Below, one piece after another: positions 34,271 to 43,272 of a DNA stretch of 64,000 bases. Each line of letters begins with the position of its first letter. Position 1 is the stretch's first letter. Position numbers and translations under genes: made by a program. The stretch comes from an uncultured Opitutia bacterium (GTDB taxonomy: Bacteria; Verrucomicrobiota; Verrucomicrobiia; Opitutales; UBA953), in assembly GCA_903855995.1 (NCBI GenBank), contig CAIOAN010000008.1:310001-374000 (forward strand), written 5' to 3'. The notes under the pieces are model-generated. The model worked only from the letters and a program-made list of their open reading frames with translations, ran no database searches and was not told the DNA's origin.

Positions 34271-35614
34271 ATGAAACAGCGCACCCTCGGCAAAGAAGCC
34301 TCCGTCAAAGGCAAGGCCCTGCACACTGGCCAGGAGGTCACCCTCACCCTGAAACCGGGCGCGCCCAACACCGGGCTGGTCTTCCGCCGTATCGACCTCT
34401 TTGGCAAACCCGAGGTCCGTCCGGTCTCGGAAATGATCACCGAACTCGAGCGAAAGACGACAGTTTCCTCCGATGCGGTGAAGCTGCACACGATCGAGCA
34501 TGTACTCTCCGCCCTCAGCGGCATGGCGGTCGATAATGCCATCATCGAACTCGACGCATCCGAGCCGCCCATCGTCGACGGCTCCGCCCGCCCATTCACG
34601 ACGCTCATCCACCAGTGCGGCATCGTGGAGCAAGCGGAACCCCGCGAAGTTTTCACGCTGACGCATCCGATCACGATCAACGAAGGCAGCCGCTCGATTA
34701 TCGCCCTACCCTTCGACGGACTGCGTATCACCTGCACGTCGGCCGATGACCGCGGCATCCATACGCAGCATCTCACAATCGACATCGACCCGGAAACCTA
34801 CGAAGCCCAGATCGCGCCGGCCCGCACGTTCACGATCTACGAAGACATCGAGGAGCTCCTGAAGAAGGGCCTCATCCAAGGTGGCTCGCTCGATTCGGCC
34901 ATCATCCTCAAGGGAGATAAGGTCGTCAGCAAAGAGCCCCTACGCTTCAAGGACGAACTCGTCCGCCACAAAATCCTCGATATCGTCGGCGATATCGTAC
35001 TGTCGGGCATCCGCCTCAAAGCCCACATCATCGCGGTCCGACCCGGCCACGCGCTCAACGCCCGCTTGGCCGCGGCCGTCCGCAAGCAGTGGCAGGAATT
35101 CAAGGCTCCCAAGGCCAAAGTCGCGGCGGCCACAGCTAAAATCGAAGCTCCCAAGGCGCCGATGGGCTCCGCCCTCGACATTCGCCAGATTCTCAACGCC
35201 CTGCCGCATCGCTATCCTTTCGTGATGGTCGATCGCGTGGTGGAACTAACCGAGGACTCCTTGGTCGCCATTAAGAACGTCACGATCAATGAGCCCTACT
35301 TCCAAGGCCACTTCCCCGGCCAGCCGGTGATGCCGGGCGTGCTGCAGATTGAAGCGATGGCGCAAGCTGCCGGCCTCATCATGCTGCGCCGCGGGGCCGC
35401 CGACGAAGCCCCGAAGGTAGTATTCTTCATGAGCGCGGACAAAGTGAAGTTCCGTAAGGCCGTCACCCCAGGCGACACCCTCGAAATCCGCGCCAAGCTC
35501 ACCAAGGTGCGCGGCCGCATCGCCGCCGCGGAGTGCGAATGCCTCGTCAACGGCGAGACCGTCTCCTCGGCCGACCTACTCTTCACCATCACCGACTCCG
35601 GCGCGGAGGCGTAA
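34271..35614 (+). CDS. lpxC/fabZ: bifunctional LpxC-FabZ (UDP-acyl-GlcNAc deacetylase / 3-hydroxyacyl-ACP dehydratase)
   Basis: LpxC commits UDP-3-acyl-GlcNAc to lipid A; FabZ dehydrates 3-hydroxyacyl-ACP. The 447-residue product has an LpxC domain (residues 1 to about 290) with [15 protein letters not shown] and [14 protein letters not shown], giving the zinc His and Asp. After an Ala/Lys linker it has a FabZ domain with [15 protein letters not shown] and [17 protein letters not shown]. The start is ATG 34271 ([17 protein letters not shown]); a GTG at 34250 is an alternative. The fusion is known from Bacteroidetes and PVC bacteria. lpxA follows 7 bases later. Confidence 0.95.
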   Translation: MKQRTLGKEASVKGKALHTGQEVTLTLKPGAPNTGLVFRRIDLFGKPEVRPVSEMITELERKTTVSSDAVKLHTIEHVLSALSGMAVDNAIIELDASEPPIVDGSARPFTTLIHQCGIVEQAEPREVFTLTHPITINEGSRSIIALPFDGLRITCTSADDRGIHTQHLTIDIDPETYEAQIAPARTFTIYEDIEELLKKGLIQGGSLDSAIILKGDKVVSKEPLRFKDELVRHKILDIVGDIVLSGIRLKAHIIAVRPGHALNARLAAAVRKQWQEFKAPKAKVAAATAKIEAPKAPMGSALDIRQILNALPHRYPFVMVDRVVELTEDSLVAIKNVTINEPYFQGHFPGQPVMPGVLQIEAMAQAAGLIMLRRGAADEAPKVVFFMSADKVKFRKAVTPGDTLEIRAKLTKVRGRIAAAECECLVNGETVSSADLLFTITDSGAEA

Positions 35615-35621
35615 TCAGCGG

Positions 35622-36398
35622 ATGGCCACACAGCTTCACCCGACGGCGATCATCGAACCTGGCGCCAAACTTGGCCAAGATGTCATCGTGGGCGCTTATG
35701 CTTTCGTAGGCGCCGACGTCACCCTCGGCGATGGTTGCATCCTTCACCACCACTCGACAGTCGAAGGCTTCACGCAACTCGGCCCCCAGTGCGAGATCTT
35801 CCCATACGCCTTTATCGGCGGCCGTACGCAGGACCTGAAGGCTAAACCTGGCAAGCCCGGCCTCAAGGTCGGCGCCCGCAATACCTTCCGCGAGTACGTC
35901 AGCGTCCACCGCGGGACCCAGGAAGGCGAATGGACCATCCTCGGCGACGACAACGTGCTGCTGGCCTATTCGCACATCGCGCATGACTGCGTGATCGGTA
36001 ACCACCTCGTCATCTCCAGCCACTCCGCCGTCGCCGGGCACGTGCATGTCGGTGACCACGTGAATATCGGCTGGAACGCCGGCATCCACCAGTTCTGCCG
36101 CATCGGTGACCACGCCATGGTCGCGGCGTGCTCGAAGTGCGTCCAGGACGTCCCGCCTTTCGTCATCGCTGACGGCAACCCGTGCGAGACCAAGATGATC
36201 AACGCCGTCGGCCTGAAGCGTTCGGGCTTCACCGACGAAGAGATCGCCACGGCCAAGCTGATGCACCGCCTCTTCTACCGCGACGGGCTCAATACTTCAC
36301 AGGCCCTCGAGAAGGCACGTGCGCTGCCCGAGGCCTCAGGCCGGGTCGCCAAGGCCTTCGTGGACTTCGCGGCGGCGACCAAGCGCGGCCTGGCCTAA
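35622..36398 (+). CDS. lpxA: UDP-N-acetylglucosamine acyltransferase
   Basis: LpxA adds the 3-hydroxyacyl chain to UDP-GlcNAc, the first step of lipid A synthesis. The 258-residue product is a left-handed beta-helix of hexapeptide repeats (HPTAIIEPGAKLGQDVIVGA). It has LLAYSHIAHDCVIGNH with the catalytic His region, GWNAGIHQFCRIGDHAMV and a C-terminal helical domain. It directly follows lpxC-fabZ, grouping three consecutive lipid A/acyl functions. Confidence 0.96.
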   Translation: MATQLHPTAIIEPGAKLGQDVIVGAYAFVGADVTLGDGCILHHHSTVEGFTQLGPQCEIFPYAFIGGRTQDLKAKPGKPGLKVGARNTFREYVSVHRGTQEGEWTILGDDNVLLAYSHIAHDCVIGNHLVISSHSAVAGHVHVGDHVNIGWNAGIHQFCRIGDHAMVAACSKCVQDVPPFVIADGNPCETKMINAVGLKRSGFTDEEIATAKLMHRLFYRDGLNTSQALEKARALPEASGRVAKAFVDFAAATKRGLA

Positions 36399-36447
36399 GC
36401 GTTCGTAGGCGCTTGCGCCGCCTGACGGGCTTCCTAGGTTAGCAGGC

Positions 36448-37227
36448 ATGAAAGCCCTCCTGCCCTCCCTCATAGCCTTCCTAAGCTCCTTCGCTTCGCT
36501 GTCCGCGGCCATCGTCGAGAAGCCCCTCGAATATAAATCCGGCGATGTCCTCTGCGAAGGCTGGCAGGCCTATGACGACGCCGTGAGCGGCCAGCGTCCT
36601 GGAGTGCTCGTGGTCCACCAGTGGACGGGCATCAGTGACCACGAGAAGGAAGCCGCCCGCAAGCTCGCCGCCCTCGGCTACAACGTCCTCGTCGCCGACA
36701 TCTACGGCAAGGGCATCCGCCCGCAGCCTCCGGCCGCCGGCAAGGAAGCCGGCAAGTACAAGAGCGACCGCGCCCTGCTTCGCGCTCGTGTCAACGCCGC
36801 GCTCGACGTCCTGAGCCATGACACCCGCACCGATGCCTCGAAGATCGCCGCGACCGGCTACTGCTTCGGCGGCACGAGCGTCATCGAACTCGCCCGCAGC
36901 GGCGCCGCCATCAAAGGTGTCGTCAGCTTCCACGGCGGTCTCGATTCTCCGACCCCGGCCGACGGCAAGAACATCAAGTCCAAGGTCCTCGCGCTCCATG
37001 GTGCCGACGATCCCTACGTCCCGGCCAAGGATGTCGCCGCCTTCGAAGCCGAGATGAAGGCCTCGGGCGTTGACTACAAACTCATCAAGTATCCCGGCGC
37101 CGTCCACAGCTTCACGCACAAGGCCGCCGGCAACGACAACTCCAAGGGTGCCGCTTATAATGCCGAGGCCGACAAAGCCTCCTGGGCCGAGATGGAGCAA
37201 TTCCTAAAGACCACTCTCGGCCGCTGA
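36448..37227 (+). CDS. secreted dienelactone hydrolase-family protein
   Basis: The 259-residue product has a signal peptide (MKALLPSLIAFLSSFASLSA) and an alpha/beta-hydrolase domain of the DLH type. It shows VLVVHQWTGISDHEKEAARKLA, the nucleophile Cys in ATGYCFGGTSVIELA, the Asp in LALHGADDPYVPAKD and the His in PGAVHSFTHKAAG. The triad is complete. The natural substrate is not evident. It is 49 bases after lpxA and followed by another secreted hydrolase. Confidence 0.88.
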   Translation: MKALLPSLIAFLSSFASLSAAIVEKPLEYKSGDVLCEGWQAYDDAVSGQRPGVLVVHQWTGISDHEKEAARKLAALGYNVLVADIYGKGIRPQPPAAGKEAGKYKSDRALLRARVNAALDVLSHDTRTDASKIAATGYCFGGTSVIELARSGAAIKGVVSFHGGLDSPTPADGKNIKSKVLALHGADDPYVPAKDVAAFEAEMKASGVDYKLIKYPGAVHSFTHKAAGNDNSKGAAYNAEADKASWAEMEQFLKTTLGR

Positions 37228-37243
37228 GCGACCTATCTTATAA

Positions 37244-38407
37244 ATGAAACCTGGAGTCCTGTTATTCCTCTCGGCCTCGGCCCTGTTGGCCGAACCCAGC
37301 AACGGCCTCGCCCCCGAGGTACCCGGTCTGAACGCCGCCGCGGTCTCCTACGCCCTGGAAGCCAAACTGCCTGACCTCGAGAAACCCTTCCTCACGAGTA
37401 AGCCGCAGGAACTGAAGGATGGCCTTACCGTCGGAGAACTTCAGGGAGCACAGAAGGACGCCGTCCTGAAGTTTGCCCATGAAATCGCGGACGGTAAGCA
37501 CGGCGAAATCGACAGCCTCCTCGTCGCCCACCACGGCCAGCTACTCTTCGAGTCCTATTACCGCCGCGGCCGCCAGAATTATCCGCACTATCAGATGTCG
37601 ATCACGAAGTCCTACACGGCGATGGCCGTGGGACGCGCAATCCAGCTTGGCCACCTGAAGATGTCGGACCTTGATCGTCCAGTCTGGACGTTCCTCAACG
37701 AACTGCAGCCCGCGAAGTTCGTCGATGGCGCCAAGGACGTCACCTTGGCCCAAGCGATGAACATGAAGTCGGGCATCAGGGTCGACGACGCCAAGGTCGG
37801 CGCACTCGTCAAGAATCCTGCCGCCTTAAAAGGCCAAGGCCAGATACAGGCTTACTTTCAGCATAGCGCGCCGATTCCCGCCGCGCCGCGCACCTTCAAG
37901 TACCAGTCCTCCGATCCTTGCATGGCGATGCAGGTCGTACAGGCCAGCGTACCGGGCTCCGCCGAGGAATTTATCCGTAAGGAGCTCTTCGGTAAGCTCG
38001 GCATAACGAATTACAACTGGGAGACGGACACCGTCAGCGGACAGCCTAAATCGGCCGCCGGCGCGGGCGTCCTTTCGCGCGACATGGTCAAATGGGGCCT
38101 ACTCGTCCTTGATCAAGGTAAGTGGCACGGCGAACAGCTCATCCCCGCCGAGTACGTGGCCAAGGCCACTTCGCGCATCAACGAGAATTCCGCCACCAAC
38201 GGTTACGGCTACTTCTGGTGGACCGATGACTTCAAGATCGGCGACAAGTCCTACCACGCCGTGGAAGGTCGCGGTGCCGGCGGCCAGTTCATCTTCATGT
38301 TCCCCGAGGCCGACCTCGTAGTCGTCGTGACCGCCCACCATAAAGGCATGGGCACGATGCTCAAAGAACTTCCGCCCGCACTCCTACCGGCGTTCCTTGC
38401 CCGATAG
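37244..38407 (+). CDS. secreted serine hydrolase, beta-lactamase/class C PBP family
   Basis: The 387-residue product has a short signal peptide (MKPGVLLFLSASALLA). Its serine beta-lactamase-like domain has the catalytic SxxK in QMSITKSYTAMAVGRAI, MNMKSGIRVDD, and the second-motif region KYQSSDPCMAMQVV. GAGVLSRDMVKWGLLVLDQG and NGYGYFWWTDDF are further family hallmarks. Such proteins are esterases or peptidases and not necessarily drug resistance enzymes. It follows the DLH gene after 16 bases. Confidence 0.88.
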   Translation: MKPGVLLFLSASALLAEPSNGLAPEVPGLNAAAVSYALEAKLPDLEKPFLTSKPQELKDGLTVGELQGAQKDAVLKFAHEIADGKHGEIDSLLVAHHGQLLFESYYRRGRQNYPHYQMSITKSYTAMAVGRAIQLGHLKMSDLDRPVWTFLNELQPAKFVDGAKDVTLAQAMNMKSGIRVDDAKVGALVKNPAALKGQGQIQAYFQHSAPIPAAPRTFKYQSSDPCMAMQVVQASVPGSAEEFIRKELFGKLGITNYNWETDTVSGQPKSAAGAGVLSRDMVKWGLLVLDQGKWHGEQLIPAEYVAKATSRINENSATNGYGYFWWTDDFKIGDKSYHAVEGRGAGGQFIFMFPEADLVVVVTAHHKGMGTMLKELPPALLPAFLAR

Positions 38408-38431
38408 TCGGCCTACCGAGGGGGACTGAAA

Positions 38432-38854
38432 ATGCGAATCTCCCACTTCCCGCTGCTCGCAGTGCTTATGCTCGTCGGCTGCAAGCCTGAGGCGGTGACG
38501 CTGCGCGGGACGCCGGCGGAGCTAAGCGCGGTGCACAGTTCTGGCAATCGCGGCTTCAGCGCGGGAGACGTCGTGACCTGGGCGCAGCTGGACGATCACT
38601 TCCGCGACCGCACGGCGAAGCTCGAAGCCGGCCAGGCCGACGGCAAAGCCCTGCTAGGACGACTCGTGATGCTGGAGAATGGCACCGAGGCCGATCAGTT
38701 CCTCAAGGCCCACGGCTGCGTCAAAATTTCAGGCCCGACGGGCGTACGCAAGCTGCCGACCGCTCTCGAAGTGGAAGTAGAAATTACGGGCAAGGATGGC
38801 AAGAAACTCATCCTCATCCTGAAGTCCGACGGCACGCCAGCCGGTGAAGGCTGA
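38432..38854 (+). CDS. small lipoprotein of unknown function
   Basis: The 140-residue product has a lipoprotein signal ending LAVLMLVGC, with lipidated Cys17 expected. The mature part (VTLRGTPAELSAVHSSG and EVEVEITGKDGKKLILILKS) belongs to no family I know. It follows the serine hydrolase by 24 bases and ends 1 base before a convergent small gene. Confidence 0.7.
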   Translation: MRISHFPLLAVLMLVGCKPEAVTLRGTPAELSAVHSSGNRGFSAGDVVTWAQLDDHFRDRTAKLEAGQADGKALLGRLVMLENGTEADQFLKAHGCVKISGPTGVRKLPTALEVEVEITGKDGKKLILILKSDGTPAGEG

Positions 38855-38855
38855 G

Positions 38856-39047
38856 TTACTCCGTAGGAGCGATCAGCCGGGCGATTCCATAGCCCATCGC
38901 GCAAAGGGCGACCACCGCGATGGCCGAAGCCCAGACATTGCCGGCACCGGCTCCGATCAAGAAGACCCCGAAGCTCGTCCAACCAATGGTAACAAGGACC
39001 GTACGATAACGGCAAAGCGTCTCAGGTTGGGTCATTTCCCTGAGCAT
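38856..39047 (-). CDS. small hydrophobic protein of unknown function
   Basis: The 63-residue product has two likely membrane helices (VTIGWTSFGVFLIGAG and ASAIAVVALCAMGYGIARL). A GAGGA five bases before the ATG at 39047 supports that start; the ATG at 39035 is an alternative. It is convergent with the lipoprotein gene. A real gene is likely but not certain. Confidence 0.5.
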   Translation of the reverse strand: MLREMTQPETLCRYRTVLVTIGWTSFGVFLIGAGAGNVWASAIAVVALCAMGYGIARLIAPTE

Positions 39048-39070
39048 AAAAGTCCTCGACTTAGGGCAAT

Positions 39071-39096
39071 AAAAAAGCCGCGGATTTCTCCGCAGC
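39071..39096 (-). terminator. rho-independent terminator of the thymidine phosphorylase gene
   Basis: On the minus strand, an 8-pair stem (39077-39084 with 39089-39096, one GU pair, TTTC/GAAA loop) is followed by six T residues (A-run at 39071-39076 on plus). It lies 25 bases beyond the stop of the gene ending at 39121. Confidence 0.85.
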
Positions 39097-39120
39097 TCTG
39101 TTCTTTCCTGGCGGGCCGAC

Positions 39121-40455
39121 TTAGGCCACGCGCTCGACGACGAGCGGGGGCATGTTCGGGCGCTTAGGAGCGAGGCGGTAGGCGTCGCGGAAGTACGGGA
39201 GCGCGGCGTCGACCTTGGCCTCGTCGTTGTAATGAATCATGATCAGTGGCTCGCCCTGCTTGACCTGCGTGCCGACCTTGCGGATTTCGGTGACGCCGAC
39301 CGATGGGTCGAGCGTGCCATCCTTGAGGGTAGCGAGGAGGCGGACGCCCTGGGCGATTTTGCCGGCGTCGATGGTGTGCACGTAGCCACGCTTCGGGGCG
39401 GGCAGCTTGCGGATGAACTTCGCCTTGGGGAATTTCGAAGGATCATCGATCCAGTCGGTCTTGCCACCTTGGGCGCGAACCATCGCCTTAAACTTCTCGA
39501 GAGCGGAACCGTCCTTGAGGTGCTTCTCGACGGTCTGTTTGGCGGAAAGGGTCGAACCGGCGACGCCAGCGAGGCGAACTACTTCCATGCCCAGCTTGAG
39601 GACGAGGTCCTGAAGGTCTTCGGGGCCTTCGCCCTTCAGGAGGCGGACGGCTTCGAGGACTTCGAGGCCCGTGCCAACGGAGTCGCCGAGGGGCTGGTTG
39701 ATGTCGGTCACGAGGGCGACACACTTGCGGTTAAGCGAGCGGGCGACGCGGGTGACGATGCGGGCGAGCTGCTTAGCCTGCTCGAGATCGCGGATGAAGG
39801 AACCGTTGCCCCACTTCACGTCGATCACCAAGCCTTCGCAGCCTTCAGCGAGTTTCTTGGAGAGGATACTGCCCGTGATGAGCGGGAGAGACGGGATCGT
39901 GCCCGTCTTCTGGCGGAGCTTGTAGAGGATGTCATCCGCCGGAGCGATTTCACTGCACTGCTCGGTGACGGCGCAACCCACGCGCTCGAGCTGCTGGCGG
40001 AACTGGTCCATCGTGGCCTTGCCCTTGAAGCCCGGGATCGAGCTGAGCTTCTCGACGGTCGAGATGCAGAATTCTTCGTCCTTGCCGTTCATGCCGGGCA
40101 TGATGACACCGGCGGCGGCGCCAAGGGGGCCGAGCACCATGGAAGTCTTGTCGCCTACGCCGCCGGTCGAGACCTTGGCAATCTTGGGCTGGGTGAGACG
40201 GTCGAGGTCGATGACGTCGCCAGAGAGACGGAGCTCTTCGGCGAGCATCGCGGTTTCCTGGGCGGACATCTGCTTGAAGTAAATCGCCATGGCCAGAGCA
40301 GCCTGCTGGGCTTCTGGCATCTCGGCATCCATCACCGAGTCGATGATATGACGGATCTCGTCGGCGGTGAACTCTCCGCCATCCCGCTTCTTCTCGATGA
40401 GAGAGGTGAAGGAGGGCTTCTCCTTACGCTTGTGGTCCAAGATTTTCTCTGTCAT
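39121..40455 (-). CDS. deoA: thymidine/pyrimidine-nucleoside phosphorylase
   Basis: These enzymes cleave thymidine or uridine with phosphate in nucleoside salvage. The 444-residue product has LIEKKRDGGEFTADEI and the signature VSTGGVGDKTSMVLGPLGAAAG. It also has KTGTIPSLPLITGSILSKKLAEG and VIDVKWGNGSFIRDLEQA. The C-terminal PYNP domain is present. The length fits DeoA/Pdp; thymidine versus broader pyrimidine specificity is not decided by sequence. It is transcribed alone, with a terminator behind it. Confidence 0.92.
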   Translation of the reverse strand: MTEKILDHKRKEKPSFTSLIEKKRDGGEFTADEIRHIIDSVMDAEMPEAQQAALAMAIYFKQMSAQETAMLAEELRLSGDVIDLDRLTQPKIAKVSTGGVGDKTSMVLGPLGAAAGVIMPGMNGKDEEFCISTVEKLSSIPGFKGKATMDQFRQQLERVGCAVTEQCSEIAPADDILYKLRQKTGTIPSLPLITGSILSKKLAEGCEGLVIDVKWGNGSFIRDLEQAKQLARIVTRVARSLNRKCVALVTDINQPLGDSVGTGLEVLEAVRLLKGEGPEDLQDLVLKLGMEVVRLAGVAGSTLSAKQTVEKHLKDGSALEKFKAMVRAQGGKTDWIDDPSKFPKAKFIRKLPAPKRGYVHTIDAGKIAQGVRLLATLKDGTLDPSVGVTEIRKVGTQVKQGEPLIMIHYNDEAKVDAALPYFRDAYRLAPKRPNMPPLVVERVA

Positions 40456-40656
40456 AAGTAGTTAGGATTTAGAAGGTTAGGGCCATTCTGCTTTAGGCAG
40501 GGAGGCGGACTCGCTGTGATGTAAGTTTTTCTTGAAAAGGCGAGCCAAAACCTACAGGCGGACCCATTCGTGACAAAAAGACCTGGCCCCACCTGCCTTC
40601 GAGCACAGGAATCGGCATATTTTGCCCTATAGAACATTTTGAAGCCCTAAGGCCAC

Positions 40657-41748
40657 CTACCCTAAGAATCCCTGAAAAAGGGCGTCCTGCCCCATAATAG
40701 AGGTCCGCATCGCCCAGCCGGCAAGATCCACCCCCTCATGCCAGACCGGCGACGCGGAGTCGCCTGTCCGGGGCGCGACATAGGCCAGGAGATAATGCAC
40801 AGACCTGGCGCCCAGCAGAGATGCCGCCAGACGCGGACCGGCCTCAATCAGAACGCCGGTGACTTTCTCTTGGGAGCAACGCTCCGCCCAGACCTCAAGG
40901 AAGGATTCTTCGTCGCCGACCAAGGACCAGACCTTGATGCCCTCGGCCTCGTACCAGCTCAGGTCGGCTTTCTTGGCGGAAGACCCCAGCCCTACGACGA
41001 TGGTGCGCTCGCGGTAATGATCCTGAAAGAGATTCAGGCCGGAGCGGCCAGCGGTCTTGAAGTGGCGATCGAGGACGAAGCGCAGGCCGCAAGATTCGGC
41101 GCCGGTATTGCGGGCGGTTAGGCGAGGATTATCAGCGAGGGCGGTGTCGGCGCTCACGGCGACGGCCGGGAAGAGACGACGGAGACGATGCACGTCGGCA
41201 TGCGCCTCTGCACCGGTGACCGCCCTGCCCTCGCCCGGGGACAAGACCAACTTACCATCAAGGGTCGTCGCGATCTTGAGCGCCAGCAAAGGCGAACCAG
41301 TGGTGATCCAATGATTAAAGATTAGGTTCAGTTGCTCGCATTCCTCCCGGAGTACGCCCTCGACGACGGCCACGCCTTTAGCGCGGAGCATCGCAAGGCC
41401 CTTGCCTGCATGGGTCGGATTCGGATCCGTAGCACCTACGACCACGGTGCGAATCCCTGCGGCCAGGATCGCATCGACGCACGGAGGCGTGCGCCCATGC
41501 GTGCAGCAAGGCTCGAGCGTGACATGCAGGACTGCATCGGCGGCGGGCCGGCGGCCCAACGCGCGGAAAGCCATCACCTCAGCGTGCGGCTCGCCGACCT
41601 GGGCATGAAAACCTTCGGCCACGACGACCCCACCCTCGGTGATTACCGCCCCGACCATCGGGTTCGGGTGCGTGCGACCCCACGCCTGTCGGGCGAGCTC
41701 CAGCGCTCGGCGCATCGGGGGCTCGGCCGCGGGCGTCGTCACGATCAA
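40657..41748 (-). CDS. ribD: bifunctional riboflavin biosynthesis protein RibD
   Basis: RibD deaminates and then reduces the pyrimidine intermediate of riboflavin synthesis. The 363-residue product has the deaminase zinc site in EPHAEVMAF (His55, Glu57) and EPCCTHGRTPPC (Cys81, Cys90), with HPNPMVGAVI before it. The reductase domain starts near residue 155 (LALKIATTLDGKL). The C-terminal half is rather divergent. The start overlaps the upstream helicase gene by 4 bases. Other rib genes are not in the window. Confidence 0.93.
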   Translation of the reverse strand: MIVTTPAAEPPMRRALELARQAWGRTHPNPMVGAVITEGGVVVAEGFHAQVGEPHAEVMAFRALGRRPAADAVLHVTLEPCCTHGRTPPCVDAILAAGIRTVVVGATDPNPTHAGKGLAMLRAKGVAVVEGVLREECEQLNLIFNHWITTGSPLLALKIATTLDGKLVLSPGEGRAVTGAEAHADVHRLRRLFPAVAVSADTALADNPRLTARNTGAESCGLRFVLDRHFKTAGRSGLNLFQDHYRERTIVVGLGSSAKKADLSWYEAEGIKVWSLVGDEESFLEVWAERCSQEKVTGVLIEAGPRLAASLLGARSVHYLLAYVAPRTGDSASPVWHEGVDLAGWAMRTSIMGQDALFQGFLG

Positions 41749-42932
41749 CGATTGCGCTTACGCGAGACCGCGGCGGCCTTGGCGCTGCCGGGCGTCAGCT
41801 GAGGTTCGGAATAATAACGGAAGTCCTCGAGTTTACGGCGTTCGATGCCGCGGCCCAGGAGCTGCTCGATCTGTTGCAGGTGATGCATCTCATCGGGCGA
41901 GAAGAGCGTGAAGGCCTCGCCTTCGGCGGAAGCACGGCCGGTGCGGCCGATGCGGTGGACGTAGTCTTCGGCGTGCTCAGGCACATTGTAATTAATGACG
42001 TGCGTGACCCCGCGGATATCGAGACCGCGCGAGGCGATATCGGTCGCCACCATGATGGAGAACTTGCCGGATTTGAAGCCCGCGAGAGCGGCGGCACGCT
42101 CGGTCTGCGTGCGGTCGGCGTGCATCGTGGCGACCGGGGTGCCGTGGCCCTCGATCCATTCGGCAATGCGGTCGGCATCGCGCTTGGTGCGGGTGAAGAC
42201 GATGACCGACTTATAGCCGCTCTTGTTCAGCAGGGCCAGGAGGAGGTCATATTTCTGGAAAATATCGACGGGGTAGATTGCGTGCTCGACCGTGTCGGCG
42301 GCGCCCAGACCGGTACGGACGTCGACCGTGACGGGATCGCGGAGAGCCCAGCCTGCGATGCGGCCAATGGCATCGGAAATCGTAGCGGAGAAAAGGAGCG
42401 TCTGACGATCCTTCGGGCAATAGTTGACGATGCGGGTGACGTCTTCAATGAAACCCATATCGAGCATGCGGTCCACTTCGTCCATGATCAGCATCTGGAT
42501 GGATTTCAGGTCCAGGATTTTCTGCTCATGCAGATCCAGCAGACGACCCGGGGTGGCGATAACGACATCGACCCCCTCCTCGAGAGCCTTCACTTGGGCG
42601 CCGTAACCCACGCCGCCATAAAGGAGCGCGGTGCGGGTACCGAAGTGCTTGCCGTATTTCTGGAAATTTTCGTCGACCTGCACCGCGAGCTCGCGCGTCG
42701 GGACGAGGACGAGGCAGCGCGGCTTGCCGGCGGCGGGTCCGAGGAGCGCAAGCGTCGGGAGAGCGAAGGCGGCGGTCTTGCCGGTGCCAGTCTGGGCCGC
42801 GCCGATGAGATCCCTCCGGGCCATGATGGCGGGAATCGCCTGAGCCTGAATCGGGGTCGGGGTCACATAGCCGTGTTCGGCCAAGGAGCGCAGGACTGGC
42901 TCGGGCAGACCGAGTTCTGAAAACGTAGACAT
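41745..42932 (-). CDS. DEAD-box-family RNA helicase (RhlE-like, DEVD variant)
   Basis: The 395-residue product has the full helicase motif set: PTPIQAQAIPAIM (Q motif), AQTGTGKTAAF (motif I, residues 46-55), PTRELAVQ, TPGRLLDL, motif II as DEVDRMLDMGF (residues 151-161), FSATIS and HRIGRTGRASAEG. Motif II is DEVD rather than DEAD. The size and layout match RhlE. It overlaps ribD and is preceded by a plain 175-base spacer shared with tRNA-His. Confidence 0.92.
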   Translation of the reverse strand: MSTFSELGLPEPVLRSLAEHGYVTPTPIQAQAIPAIMARRDLIGAAQTGTGKTAAFALPTLALLGPAAGKPRCLVLVPTRELAVQVDENFQKYGKHFGTRTALLYGGVGYGAQVKALEEGVDVVIATPGRLLDLHEQKILDLKSIQMLIMDEVDRMLDMGFIEDVTRIVNYCPKDRQTLLFSATISDAIGRIAGWALRDPVTVDVRTGLGAADTVEHAIYPVDIFQKYDLLLALLNKSGYKSVIVFTRTKRDADRIAEWIEGHGTPVATMHADRTQTERAAALAGFKSGKFSIMVATDIASRGLDIRGVTHVINYNVPEHAEDYVHRIGRTGRASAEGEAFTLFSPDEMHHLQQIEQLLGRGIERRKLEDFRYYSEPQLTPGSAKAAAVSRKRNR

Positions 42933-43048
42933 AATATGAGGTTAGAAAGCGTTACGCAGGGGCAAAGGGAAAGGATAAAGGAAGGCAAACTCCGGAAAGG
43001 TGGCAAGGTTCGGCCCGGCGGGGCTTTTCGACGCTTTCGGGTCCGGGT

Positions 43049-43077
43049 TTGACAATCCCCGCGGGATTCCCTGCATA
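43049..43077 (+). promoter_or_regulatory. probable sigma-70-type promoter of tRNA-His
   Basis: An exact TTGACA at 43049-43054 is followed after 17 bases by TGCATA at 43072-43077, a weak -10 match. Transcription would start near 43084, about 25 bases before the tRNA. Confidence 0.55.
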
Positions 43078-43107
43078 GGTCTTCCTTCCGCTAAAGAAGG
43101 AACGCAC

Positions 43108-43185
43108 GGTGGTTGTAGCTCAGTTGGTTAGAGCACTGGTTTGTGGTACCAGGGGTCGGGGGTTCAAGTCCCCTCAATCACCCCA
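43108..43185 (+). tRNA. tRNA-His (GTG)
   Basis: The acceptor stem is GTGGTTG (43109-43115) with CAATCAC (43175-43181). The D-arm follows TAGCTCAG. The anticodon stem is CTGGT/ACCAG with loop TTGTGGT, anticodon GTG. The T-loop is TTCAAGT and the CCA end is encoded at 43183-43185. A G at 43108 faces C73, the G-1:C73 identity element specific to tRNA-His. Confidence 0.97.
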
Positions 43186-43194
43186 CTTTGCAGG

Positions 43195-43219
43195 AGCCCC
43201 GGAGAAATCCGGGGCTTTT
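43195..43219 (+). terminator. rho-independent terminator of tRNA-His
   Basis: The stem AGCCCCGGA (43195-43203) pairs with TCCGGGGCT (43208-43216) across a GAAA loop. It is followed by TTTTC, 10 bases after the tRNA CCA end. Confidence 0.88.
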
Positions 43220-43272
43220 CTGCATGCGCCGGCAACCCCGGGGCCGCCGCGGTGTATTAACAATATAAACCT

